Shown piece by piece: positions 22,556-32,546 of a stretch of DNA of 64,000 nt; within the stretch, counting starts at the first letter, position 1; each line of letters begins with the position of its first letter. The notes beneath the pieces were generated by a model, which did not search any database, was not told where the DNA came from, and worked only from the letters and a program-made list of their open reading frames with translations. This DNA is from Hypholoma sublateritium FD-334 SS-4 (Eukaryota; Basidiomycota; Agaricomycetes; Agaricales; Strophariaceae), in contig KN817547.1 of the NCBI GenBank assembly GCA_000827495.1, positions 1-64,000 on the forward strand. The letters are read 5' to 3'. The position numbers were made by a program, and so were the translations under genes.

Positions 22556-23394
22556 CTTATATTTTCGACAAAAGTACTTACATTAAAGGAAAACAGGTAG
22601 TCGCGTTTTGGGAGCTCACTTCTCGTGAAAATCTGGTGTACGTCTGGTGCCGCTAAATTCCACATTTCGAATAGTAAATCCACCGAAGATTTTGCGAGAG
22701 CCGTCAGTGGAGCCCGCAAAGAACTGCGGTATGCATATTCTGGTGATCAAGAAATGCCTCTCGACGAAGACGCTGTCACGAATGAGACTCATGATAATCA
22801 CTGCGGACTGATACTTATTGCTCCGCAGCGCATGGTAACCAGTCCGTATTTGTCGAATAATCTTTCTGAAAAGTCTTGGCTCTGAGGAACGGGCGATAGA
22901 GATACCACATTTGAGTTATCCATCAAATAGTATGGGGTCGGATGGTCTCAGATACAGGTGCATACATACCCGGACGCTATAGACTGCGCAGCGAGAACAT
23001 CGTGCCATGGGTACATGCCTGTATATGCTGGACGGGGTCGGGTCTCGGATCACGGGTGAGCTTTGCAGCAGCGGAGCTCGGGGACGTATATCGGGGCCGT
23101 GTCGCGATGTCATGTATGTGAGAATTTAGAAACACCGCCCATAGAAGAGTTCCGAGGCAAAGACCCAGAGATTAGATGCCTCTGAGCGGCAAAATATTGG
23201 AAGCGAAGGGAAATCGTTATTAAACATGTGGTCCTACCTATGTACAGCCTAAAGGGCCTCATAGTCTAAGAAAAGGAGGTAAAATAATGGCAACTCGTTT
23301 TTGGCGCTGACTGAAGAACTCCAAGGCAGGAAGATACTGTAGTAATAATTTTCGTACATAAGAAATAAATAATGAAGTTACGTTATAAATGGCC
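22556..23394. other. Intergenic between convergent genes
   Basis: No gene supported. A minus-strand frame at 22616-22801 with a hydrophobic-basic pattern is too short to call. Confidence 0.4.
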
Positions 23395-24230
23395 TCATAT
23401 ACTGGCACCCTGCTGGGTCGGATCTGGTTCTTTGTAAAGAGGGCGAAGTGTGGAAGGAAATTCACTGGAGAGGGGCGTCCGCGAAGTGCGCGCTAGCGTC
23501 GCCCGTGGTACAGAGAGCACCGGCGGGCGGTCAGTTCTAGAGGTAGACGAGGACGATTTAGAAAAACTTCGTGATAGCACGGCCGTCGAGCTCGTCGACT
23601 CATTTCGTGACAGAACCCCGCTACGCGTGTCCGACAAGGCGGGCTCGTTGAAAGAGCGGGTCGAGAGCCGCTTGAACGAGCCGAAGATGCGGTGCGACGT
23701 CGAACTTGACTTGCGGCTCAGGATCGAGTGGGCCTCGCTTCCGGGGGCGTCCTGATAGGACCAGTTGGCGTATGGATCGCCGTATGAGTTGGGAACTCGG
23801 AGGCTGCCAAGCGCTCCGACGATATCGCCAAGCGGTGAAGAGGACAGCATGCGGGGGGACAGCTTGGGGCTCGCCGAGCGGGTGGCAGGGGGCGTGGGCA
23901 CCAAGAGCTCACCGAAGGAACTCAAGGTGATGTGGTGCTCCAGGCTTGTTTTTCCGGGGTTGGTAGATGCCCTGTCATCTGGAGATTCAATTTCGACAGC
24001 TCCTCGCGCTACTTCGAGATCGGTCTCGGCTCCGTTGAGCTCTTGCAGTGCCACATTTTCGAGGCGCCGTCTTTTCCTCCGCTGAGCCACAGTACACAGT
24101 ATAACGCCCAACGCCGCTATCAGCAGAACAAACAGGACGACCACATCGACTATGATAATTAACGTGCCATCGCTGGGGGTTTCGCGTCTGAGGAATAACT
24201 TGTATGATGCGGTATTTTGCTGACCGTTTT
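23395..24230 (-). CDS. Single-pass membrane protein, 5' end unresolved
   Basis: An open frame ending at 23395 encodes a transmembrane helix (IIIVDVVVLFVLLIAALGVI) followed by a basic stop-transfer (QRRKRRR) and a Ser/Arg-rich cytosolic tail of about 220 residues with phosphorylation-like clusters (SRKSSSTSHRI, SFSKSSSSTSRT). The frame has no ATG near its beginning, so an upstream exon with the start (and perhaps a signal peptide or ectodomain) must exist. Acceptor-like AG sites are at about 24198 and 24188. I could not place the first exon. The family is unknown. Confidence 0.6.
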
Positions 24231-24701
24231 GGCTTTTGTGTTTTAACAATACTGTTGTACCGAAGAATAAAAGTGGGTCTTGATGTGGCAAAGAAAGATC
24301 GCGTTTTCCTTTCTCTGGTTGCGTGGTCGCACGGCCTTCGGAATATCAGCCAAATGATTACGCCCTTTTCCACTTCAGTCTTACCTTGGCGTTCCAGAGA
24401 GATTGCTCTTGTAATCCAAGGCCTGCATCGCAAGAGAGACCTAGAGAGACGATTCTCAGAATTAGCTTGCGAAGATCGCGCGAGGCAGCTAAAACGAAGC
24501 TTACGGGCCGTAATCACGTATTACAACTATTCAGGACAAGAAAGAAAATTCAATCTTTATTCAACAGAAAATGCTGGACAGCTGACTTGGGAGTTCCTCT
24601 GGAGCGACATGCTTTTCTGGAGGTTGTAGACTTGCTGGTACGAGCCCTATAGTGGAAACATCTAACAGCTTCTGAGAAACCAGGAATAACACGTTATTTG
24701 A
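24231..24701. other. Stretch holding the unresolved 5' exon of the membrane protein gene
   Basis: No coherent gene was found, although the missing upstream exon of the minus-strand membrane protein gene should lie here. Confidence 0.35.
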
Positions 24702-25253
24702 TCAGGCGAGGTACAGGTCTATAGATATATTCACCTCCAGCCCATCAGCACCCTGTGATTTTTTGGGGGTGAATGAGTCGTAGACGGCATTGTCCAGAGC
24801 AGGGTGAATGCATTCTATCATCCTTCCAGCTTGAGATACTGCTAGCTCCATCACTTCTTTTGCCTGCGTACCTGTAACATCAGAAGGCGCTCGCAAAATG
24901 CTAGCTTCAAAACCTCCGCATGTAGCGTCTAGGTACATGTCCAATTGTGACTCTGGCAAGGGGGTATCAGATTCATCTCCTTACAGAATAAGGACAGCTC
25001 AGGCTGCCGCTACCTAATGCCTCGTCTGTTGTATCGTCTGAATTTTCGTCATAGATAACGTAAGTTCTTGGCATCATGCAAGGCCCGGGAGCCGTGCGGC
25101 GGAAATAGGTGTGCACAGACTGACATGCCACTGTGTCGGAATTGGACTTGATAATGTGGGATAATTAAAACAGAGAATCCTTGTAGACTGTGCGATAGTA
25201 CGCACTTCAAGGGACGACCTCCATCTGTAAATTTGCGTACTTTTGGAATTCAT
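24702..25253 (-). CDS. Small hypothetical protein, 143 residues
   Basis: Exons 25206-25253, 25014-25146 and 24702-24952 join in phase. The middle exon reads SVHTYFRRTAPGPCMMP and YVIYDENSDDTTDEAL; the last exon encodes an acidic, helical-looking domain (AKEVMELAVSQAGRMIEC) ending ISIDLYLA. No signal peptide or membrane segment. I do not recognise it. Three coherent exons with consensus borders support a real gene, though the first exon is only 16 codons and is the least certain. Confidence 0.55.
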
Positions 25254-25759
25254 TGTGAAAGGGTGTATTTGCAGAGTGGCTCTCGTCACGTTGCTGATAG
25301 TAGATATAGAATTGTTGATTCGTGAGGTCACTGGAAAAGAACGTGAATATGAAGACAACGAGGATTCATGGACTTCAGATTGACTGAAAGGAATGGATTC
25401 GAGACAGGAAACCCATTCCAAAGCCGAACGGCTTTATGTGGTAGAAGAGGCGCTGAAAGATCAGTTGATCGCTCTGGGTGGAGATCAATGCCTATAGCAA
25501 TGTGATGGTGTCGGCGATGCACTGGGACAGCGTTTTCAAACTATCTAGAATAAGTTGTCTTCTCTATCTATTCTTGGGAGGAACGTTAGAAGCCAAAAGA
25601 GAAAAAGGGATACAAAAGTCTGTTTGATGTCTTTCGTGCAACTCTCGCCGCGTACCAGAGACATAGGTGTTCGAATGATTCTAACCGAAGTGCCCAATCG
25701 CACTGAAAATCTGTGCCATTGGAATGTCGACAAACTGATGTCGTTGCGTCCTTAGGAAG
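25254..25759. other. Intergenic, nothing clear
   Basis: Only overlapping short frames with no splice-coherent structure. Confidence 0.35.
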
Positions 25760-26699
25760 TCATGATACAGGATTTTTTTCGCCGCTCAAGCTACGAAGGA
25801 ATTCCGCATAGGCGTGTTCCACATCGAACATCAGCTTTACAAGATACGAGTCAATATGACAAGAATATACGGAGAGGTCACGACGGACCTGGCGAACTTG
25901 TTCCTCGGTCAACTCTTCAGACACTTTCATGCCGTTCAGTGTTATAAGCCTGCAAAAATAAGATGATGTCCTCTCTTCTGTTCGTAGAACACATACCAGG
26001 AAACCATTCGGCTTCGCCCTTCCCAGTCTTTGCTCCCCTTGAATCTCGCGTATAAGGTGACAAGCTCTTGGAGCATAGGATGTAGCTGGTCTTTAGCCTT
26101 CATTCGAAGCTTCAAGCCATCCATAAAAGTAATGAAGCTCTTTGAAGGGATCAAAGTCAACTTCATTGATTGGCCGGAGAACTGAAGGAACGCGCCTCGG
26201 TTGTTTCTGCGATCCATTTCCCTGTTTCTGGGCCGGCTTCGCTGGAGTGTTCAACGGTTGCTGGGACACCGACTTTAATTCTGTGCAGTGCAGCCGGATG
26301 GTCCATCTGTTGGGTGGAATGGAGGCGGTTGTCTGCATCAGTAATTGCTGATCATAGCGAAGACGACGCCCTCACCCGGTACCGCTTCATGAACTCGTTG
26401 GTGTTAGGGACATCCGACCCTACAAGCTTCACCATGGTCTTGTACTGCGATAACAGCCGCGTACATGCAGGCGAATATCTCTTCATTCAAAAGCAAAGGC
26501 ACTCAGTGCGATAGTTGGTTGAAATAGTTGTAAAGACACACTCAGCAGATGTGATCGAGTCCCGAACGTAAGCGCGTTCGAGGTACTCGAGAGCCACGAT
26601 GATCCCGTAGAGTGTAGCCAATGTATTGTATTTCTCTCTTTCCGAGTTGTTGGCATAGAGGCGCACTTCTTCATCGAGAGAGATTGGCATGCTCATCAT
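25760..26699 (-). CDS. VPS28: ESCRT-I subunit VPS28
   Basis: Exons 26542-26699, 26376-26478, 26196-26306, 25997-26139, 25889-25949 and 25760-25834 give 216 residues, close to the usual 210-240. VPS28 joins VPS23 and VPS37 in ESCRT-I and sorts ubiquitinated cargo at endosomes. Seen: LDEEVRLYANNSEREKYNTL and GIIVALEYLERAYVRDSI at the N terminus, then CTRLLSQYK, and the C-terminal four-helix domain with FITFMDGLKLRMKAKDQLHP and SRMVSWLITLNGMK. The third intron (26140-26195) begins with GC rather than GT (GAG|GCGCG, branch-like TTGACTTTG, acceptor AAAG). Read as GC-AG it restores IAETTESFITFMD exactly. Start is the first of three clustered ATGs. Confidence 0.92.
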
Positions 26700-26930
26700 G
26701 GCGCAGATCAGAAGGTCGCTACCAAGTGGCAGTGCGGAACATTTGAACGTCCCTATTAGTACATAGATGGGCGCGTTGTTTACTGCACTAAAGGGAGATG
26801 CAAGTGCTCCGAATAGTGAAGAATAGGACTAAGCGTCGCGCTTCTGCTCTCGAGGCTCGAAGACTGGCCACTGGATACCAAGTCTACGAGTTTTGCGTAA
26901 TCGAAAGCCAAAAATAAACCAAAAAATAAA

Positions 26931-27004
26931 TGGCCAACGTGGGGATCGAACCCAAGACCTTCGCGTTATTAGCACGACGCTCTAACCAGCTGAGCTAGTC
27001 GGCC
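26931..27004 (-). tRNA. tRNA-Ile (anticodon AAU), intronless
   Basis: A 74-nt cloverleaf is seen on the minus strand: acceptor GGCCGAC pairs with GTTGGCC, the D arm is GCTC..GAGC, the anticodon stem TCGTG/CGCGA encloses the loop CTAATAA, and the T arm is TTGGG TTCGATC CCCAC. The discriminator is A. A T-rich tract just downstream (TTTATTTTTTGG on the minus strand) fits RNA polymerase III termination. Boxes A (TAGCTCAGCTGG) and B (GGTTCGATCCC) are intact. Confidence 0.95.
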
Positions 27005-27118
27005 ATACAGTCTGTGACTGTTATACCACATCCAAACTACTATGTGTAAATTGGCAGGATCGTATTTGTTCAGGTTCACCGTCAGTGATATTTGTATTCC
27101 TTCTCTCTTCCCGCCGCC

Positions 27119-27884
27119 ATGTTCTTCATCGTGAGTGGGAGATTGTCTTCCGAAATCTCCGCCGGCTGATAAATATCTATTAAGAAAGAGCTGACACATA
27201 CTATTCTTCTCCATCCGTCATATTTTGGCCCTCGGATGCTCAACTTTCTCGAATCAAAACTATACTCAGACGTCGAAGGAACATGTTCAGGCCAATTCGG
27301 CTACATTATCGCGGTGGTCTCAATATTGGACATTGGGAAGGGAATGGTCCTGAGTGGTAGTGGCCAAGCCGAATTCATCACCCGATACCGCGCAATCGTC
27401 TTCAAGCCATTCAAAGGAGAGGTGGTGGACGGTGTGGTTAACAATGTCAACAAGGCGAGCTTTTTCTTCTTTAAGTGAAACTTTCGCTCAATTTCGATTA
27501 GATGGGGTTCTTTGCAGACGTTGGGCCACTAACGGTCTTTGTATCACATCAAGTGCGTTCTAGATCGACACCACTGCTGTTGGATGCTGAATTAAGGCAT
27601 CCAGCTCATCCACCCTGATATGAGATTCGATCCAAATTCAAACCCTCCGTCATTTGCTTCTGATGAACAAGTTGGCATTTTATTCAAGCATAGTTATGTC
27701 TCTTATCCACCCTTTACTAGATCATTGAGAAAAACACTCGAGTGCGACTAAAGATTGTCGGAACGCGAGTCGATGCCACAGAGATTGTAAGTTGTTGAAA
27801 ACAGACGTGACACTCTCCATTTAAAACTTTCGAAAGTTCGCCATTGGAACGATAAAGGAGGATCATCTGGGAGTCATCGACTAG
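27119..27884 (+). CDS. RPB7: RNA polymerase II subunit RPB7
   Basis: Exons 27119-27130, 27185-27454, 27502-27552, 27605-27670, 27721-27786 and 27837-27884 give 170 residues, matching the usual 171-172. RPB7 pairs with RPB4 in the polymerase stalk and contacts nascent RNA. Seen: MFFIKELTHTILLHP, GRM-like FGPRMLNFLESKLY, DVEGTCSGQFGYIIAV, ARYRAIVFKPFKGE-like YRAIVFKPFKGEVVDGVV, then the OB fold (MGFFADVGPLTVFVS to DHLGVID). The first exon is only 12 nt. The second intron (27455-27501) starts with GC: AACAAG|GCGAGC, ending GATTAG. It is a GC-AG intron. Confidence 0.95.
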
Positions 27885-28263
27885 TGGCATCCAGCCTTGT
27901 GTTTGGGACTATTATACCAGTTGTAACTGAGGTATGTTTGACTGCAAATTGTTGCCACTATGTCTCATTTCAGCATACATACGTAGATCCTACGTGCTGC
28001 CTTTGTGCCACTTTTCCAGAATTTCTGGTCGCGCAGCAAGGAGTTGCTGCTGCCGGTCGTTGGGCACATATCTAGTCTTTGTGCAATTACCCAAAATCGT
28101 AATTTTTTGTACGTCGTTCATGCGTTTCGTGAGTGGGGCAGGATAAAGTCATGGATACATATTCCGAACAGTATGCTAACACATGCTCAATCTCAAAGCG
28201 ATATTTGCGGGTCTACCGCTAACAGTTCTCGAAAGCTTCTTGGGGTAACAGCTCGACTCCATA
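27885..28263. other. Intergenic between convergent genes
   Basis: No gene seen; 3' regions of RPB7 and the RBR ligase gene. Confidence 0.4.
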
Positions 28264-31200
28264 TCACATCATCACGCACCAGCCGCCCTGATCCTCGCGA
28301 CGACGCCTCTCAGCAGCTTCTGCTTGTCGCTCTCTCTCTCTAGTCACTTCGCGCCGCCTCTCTGCTGCTGCGGCATCTTGTCTTACTCGCAGTCTCGCTA
28401 CTTCCTGCGCAGCGACTTCTGCTCGATGTTCCCTAATTCTCTCCTCTCTCGCTTGTGCCGCCGCCGCATTTCGTGCTCCCTCCCAGGCCAACACATGGGC
28501 TTGAACGGGCTGCCGTCCTGCTGCGTCATCATATGCATTGTGTACTGCTTGAAGAGGGGCAGGGAGGATGTCAGGATGAGCTAAACGCTGTCGCAGCGCT
28601 TCACGGGCGCGTTCCATTCTCTGGATTTCCTGTATCTGCACAGCTAAAAATGCGTTCTCGTCTTGATCTTCCCGGTTGACGCCAGCTGGGAGCTCGTTGT
28701 AGATACCCCCATGGGCATTATTAAGGTGGTAATATATGGTTGCCGGAGTATGGATACTCAAGCATATCCAGCAAATATGGGCTCCGCACCTACACGTCAT
28801 GTGGTTGCAACCCTCTGTCTTCTCAATGAGGACACTGCAACTAGGGCATTTCTTAAATCCGTGCTCCCTTGCCAGTTCGTCGTTCAAGCGCTCTTGTTCC
28901 GCGGGATCCTGCTGAATCCTCCTCTCTTCGCAGGTCATGCCCTCGTGCGCTTCTCCGTCACACGACGGGCAAATGGTCGAATAGCAAGACGGGCATTGTA
29001 ACAGCGTTTTGTTCAAGTTACGGCGGTATATCTGTTTGCAGTCCGGAGTCGTGCAGTATTTCAGCTCTTGCGGATGCTGTTCGAGGTACGAAACAAAAGT
29101 GGCCTCGATAAGATTTTGGAACGCATGTGGATGAAGGAATCGACGGATGGCTGGGATAGCGATGGGCACTTTGCACTGCGCTTCGTTTCCCATGCACAGA
29201 AGCGGGAACATCTTGGTGTCCACTGCCGAAGTCAAGTAATGTCGGAGGCATCCAGAACAGTACGTGTGCCCACAGCCCAGCTCTTCGGGATTCGATACAT
29301 CGTCGTAACAGATTGGACATGTTTCTTTGTCAGAATCCCCGGGAAAAATGTCGTCAAGTGCATCTTTGGTCCTCGATTCGTCCATGAGCCTTTGAAGGTG
29401 ATGTGTCGCCTCGGCCCCGCCTTTAATGGTCACCCTGTAAGGGTTCATGGACATATTGACAGTGACGTTCTCATCTCCCAAAAGCTCCTTCAACTTCCCG
29501 AGGCCTTCTCGCATGAAACCACGTACACAACCCTGGTCTAACACCCTCGTGGATTCCATATTCGCAAGACGACGCACTTCGGCCTTGATCATTTCTTTGG
29601 CAAGTTCGATTTTCTCTCCTTCACCGTATACTCTCAAAGACCGCGTCTTAAAATCGCTGCGCACGTATACCTTATTTGTCGCAAGGACACGGTCGAATAG
29701 GGCTTTAGCCCTTGGTGTATCGAAGGAGGGATGCCAGTGGGTCGTCGAGTCAAGCTTCTCCCCTGCAACCATGCCTTCAACCCTGACTTTCAGCGACCCC
29801 GCCGCTTTCTTGTCTTGCCCCAACACTCGAATGAAGACATCGCCCCTATCCCCGACCTTTGTATGAACGTGTGCATCGCGATCTGGTCTCTTCTCTGATA
29901 ACTCGTCCCACTGCTTCTTCTGCGCCTCATACTGCTGCCGCGGAATCCTGATGGAATACTGCAATGGTTTGGGAAGCCAGCAGCGAAGAACCGGATACGC
30001 TTTCAGCGAGGACAATCGTTTCTTATCCATGGTGTCGTATGCCCGCTTTGCGTCTTCCCAGTCGGCAAACTGAACTTTGACTCTCGCCTCACCGTCGATC
30101 CGGTTCCCATTGCTCATCACATCGTAGGTATCCATTTGGGCACCCGCGAAAGTGGCAATGTGGTCGTGGACGAGTTTGAACATCCCGGCGAGCTCGTATT
30201 CTGTCGAGTTTAGCACTCTAACGGAGTAAGAGTCGACAAATTCGTAGAAGTTGCCATCGACCGAGCTTCCGGGCTGGCACCCAAAAACTTTGATTGATTG
30301 ACGAAATATCTGGCTGCGGCTCCATTGGGGCGCTCGTTCATAGTTACTCTTATGCGACGGTTGTTCCAGACTTTAGAATTGAGCTTTGCGACCTGTTCTC
30401 TGGCTTTCTCCATGCTATCGTAGGTCACGATGATGGTCTCCGACGGGACCCACCAAGACACAGTCAGGAAAGGGGTGCTCCGCCCAGAATCTCCCATCCC
30501 AGTCCAACTTGCATTCGCGCTGACCTGGAAAGTCAGCATCTCGTTCCGGAATTCAATGCCTTCGAGCCCCAGCGCAATGGCTTCGCCTTGTTCTGCATTC
30601 GCAAGAACGATGGCTTCGACCTTGTTTCCAATGGGTTTGACTTCTTGGATGAAGAATTCAGAGGCGTCGATGCCTTGGTGGGTGAAAATGTCGACGACCT
30701 CATCATGCCTGGCGTCGTACGGGAGGTTTTTGATGGTGATGCGACACAGCTCGAACCCGGTAACCACATGACGGATGTCCATGCCCCCACCACATGTGAT
30801 GAGACTGGAGTCTGACACGACGTACTGCTCGATTACGGCGGCTTCTTTCTCTCGGACGGCCTTGAGCTGTTCCTGGCGCTCCTTGCGGGCTGCCTCACGT
30901 TCGGCCTGCTCTCTGGCAATCCGCTCCTCATCTCGGCGCCTGGCTTCCTGCTCAGCCTCTCGCTTTTGGCGTGCCAATTCCTGTCGGCGGAGCCGTTCGT
31001 CCTTCCTGCGTTGAGCGGCCTCTTCTTTGCGTCGTCGAGCTTCGTTTGCCTTGCGTTCTCTGTCCTCTCTGGCGAGCCTCTCTTGGATCTCTCTTTCTCT
31101 TTCTCTCGCTTCTTCTTCAAGTCTTTTCTGTTCGGCCTCCTGATGTGCTCGCTCTTTCGCAAGTCTCTCCTCCTCTAATAGCTTTGCCTGGGCTTTGTCG

Positions 31201-31973
31201 AGCTCTATCTGCTTTTCATAGAGTCTACGTCTGAAATCTTCGCTCTGAGCCTGGCCCTGCTTTTGGTTAGTTGACGTGGGCGGTCCACTGGCTTGGCCAA
31301 GTTGAGCTACCTATACGAGCGGCGAAAAAACTAGCTCAAGCCTCAATGCACGACAGGACTGAAATGCGATACGCACTTCAACGGGATGGCTCCATCGGCA
31401 TTTATCGCCATAAATGCACTTTCTCGCTTTCCAGTTAACGCAGACGACCTTCTTCACAGGAAAATTGGAGATACCGTAGACTACAGGTGCGTTCGTGTTC
31501 GCGCCTGAGGGCACGCTTGCGGGAGACGCACTTGTAGATTTCTGCTTGTTCTTCCTGTCTCTTTTCCTTGGCGCTGCCCCACCTGCACTGTCGGTGCCAT
31601 TGACACTGGCGCTGGACCTCATGTAAATATTTCTCATGAGATGGTATGTTGATATATTTCACCTTTCTTTGGCCGTTGAAGAGTGCGGCCTTTGAGGACT
31701 TTCCTTCGACACCGCATTCACGACATTCGTATGCTAGAGAGCATGTGTCAGCACATTCACCAACGTCAAACTAGAGGTACACAGCCGTCGAAGACTCACT
31801 GCTAGCACTCCCCTCTCTTCTTCCGCGTGCCGGTACCTGCACGTCCCCGCGAATTGGCATTTACCCTGCGATTGCCACTTCTTGCATGGTTTCTGACTGC
31901 TCGCCGCTACGTGAGATTTTCCTCCTGCTGGGACACTGGGTGCAGGACCGCCAGGCTTTCCTGTAGTCGACAT
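28264..31973 (-). CDS. RBR-type E3 ubiquitin ligase with CCCH fingers and RRM-like domains, frameshifted
   Basis: Exons 31800-31973, 31663-31733, 31377-31617 and 28264-31310. Domains in order: CCCH finger PCKKWQSQGKC-x5-C-x3-H; a second CCCH finger (VCVNWKARKC-IYGDKC-RWSH); a long charged coiled coil (EAEQEARRRDEERIAREQ type); two RRM-like regions; RING1 (CPICYDD..CGHTYCSGCL); IBR; and RING2 (CPSCSVLIEKTEGCNHMTC..CGAHICWIC) with the thioester-type Cys expected in HxTC. It should pass ubiquitin from E2 to substrate via that Cys and may bind RNA. At 30290-30303 the frame breaks: a CAAT run (GTCAATCAATCAAAG) appears one 4-nt unit short, since three units would give NQSIKVFGCQPGSS. As sequenced the protein stops after 528 residues, before the RBR; with the unit it would be 1178. 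Confidence 0.88.
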
Positions 31974-32546
31974 TGTCGTGGTGTTGGTTGGAAAGAAGAC
32001 GGGGACTAGAGCACAGCAGCTTCTTTCCTCCTGTCAGTTAATCTCATCATACACGAGGCGAGCCAGGTGTCCGACACAAGCTCGCCGGATTCAGAACGCA
32101 GAAATTGATTATGCCTCAACGCTCAGCCTCAGTCCACGTCGTATAAGGGTCTATTTTATACAAAGCATATTTAAACTCCCGATTTCTGGCAGTATATATG
32201 GGATATTGCGGCTACGACGATTTTCCATTGAATGAGCAACGAACGAGATCATGATGAGCTTCAACGTAGCGTTATTGATGTTGATATTGATAGCGGCGAT
32301 TGGTGGCCTTGCAGTGGGGTCCGCAATGCAAATAATCCACAAATCTGCTGGCCAAAGCTCGATGTTATATTACATAAATGTGAATCTAACATAGTCTGGC
32401 AATGGCACTACTAAACAAGCTCAGTGTAACAAATGCAAAATGCACAGTGCATCTGTTTCAACTATCTTGTACTACATGGACTGAAAGAATTCCATACAGT
32501 GCGACCACTTTCTAGGAGGTGAAAGTATGTCCAAAGGAATCTCAAA
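31974..32546. other. Intergenic: promoter of the RBR gene and 3' side of the P450
   Basis: No gene seen. A TATA-like CAGTATATATGGG at about 32188-32200 is present but its target is unclear. Confidence 0.4.

Noticed and set aside
23450..24162. Plus-strand frames opposite the single-pass membrane protein
   Set aside because: Shadow frames of a minus-strand gene with a clear transmembrane helix and Ser/Arg-rich tail.
26093..26338. VPS28 read as frameshifted by two extra bases (GAGGCGCGTTCC)
   Set aside because: Treating the stretch as a GC-AG intron gives a better fit to the family and the right length, so no lesion is needed.
30242..30340. A 34-nt intron explaining the frame change in the RBR ligase
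   Set aside because: It is shorter than any other intron in the window and would remove conserved RRM residues; loss of one CAAT unit is simpler.
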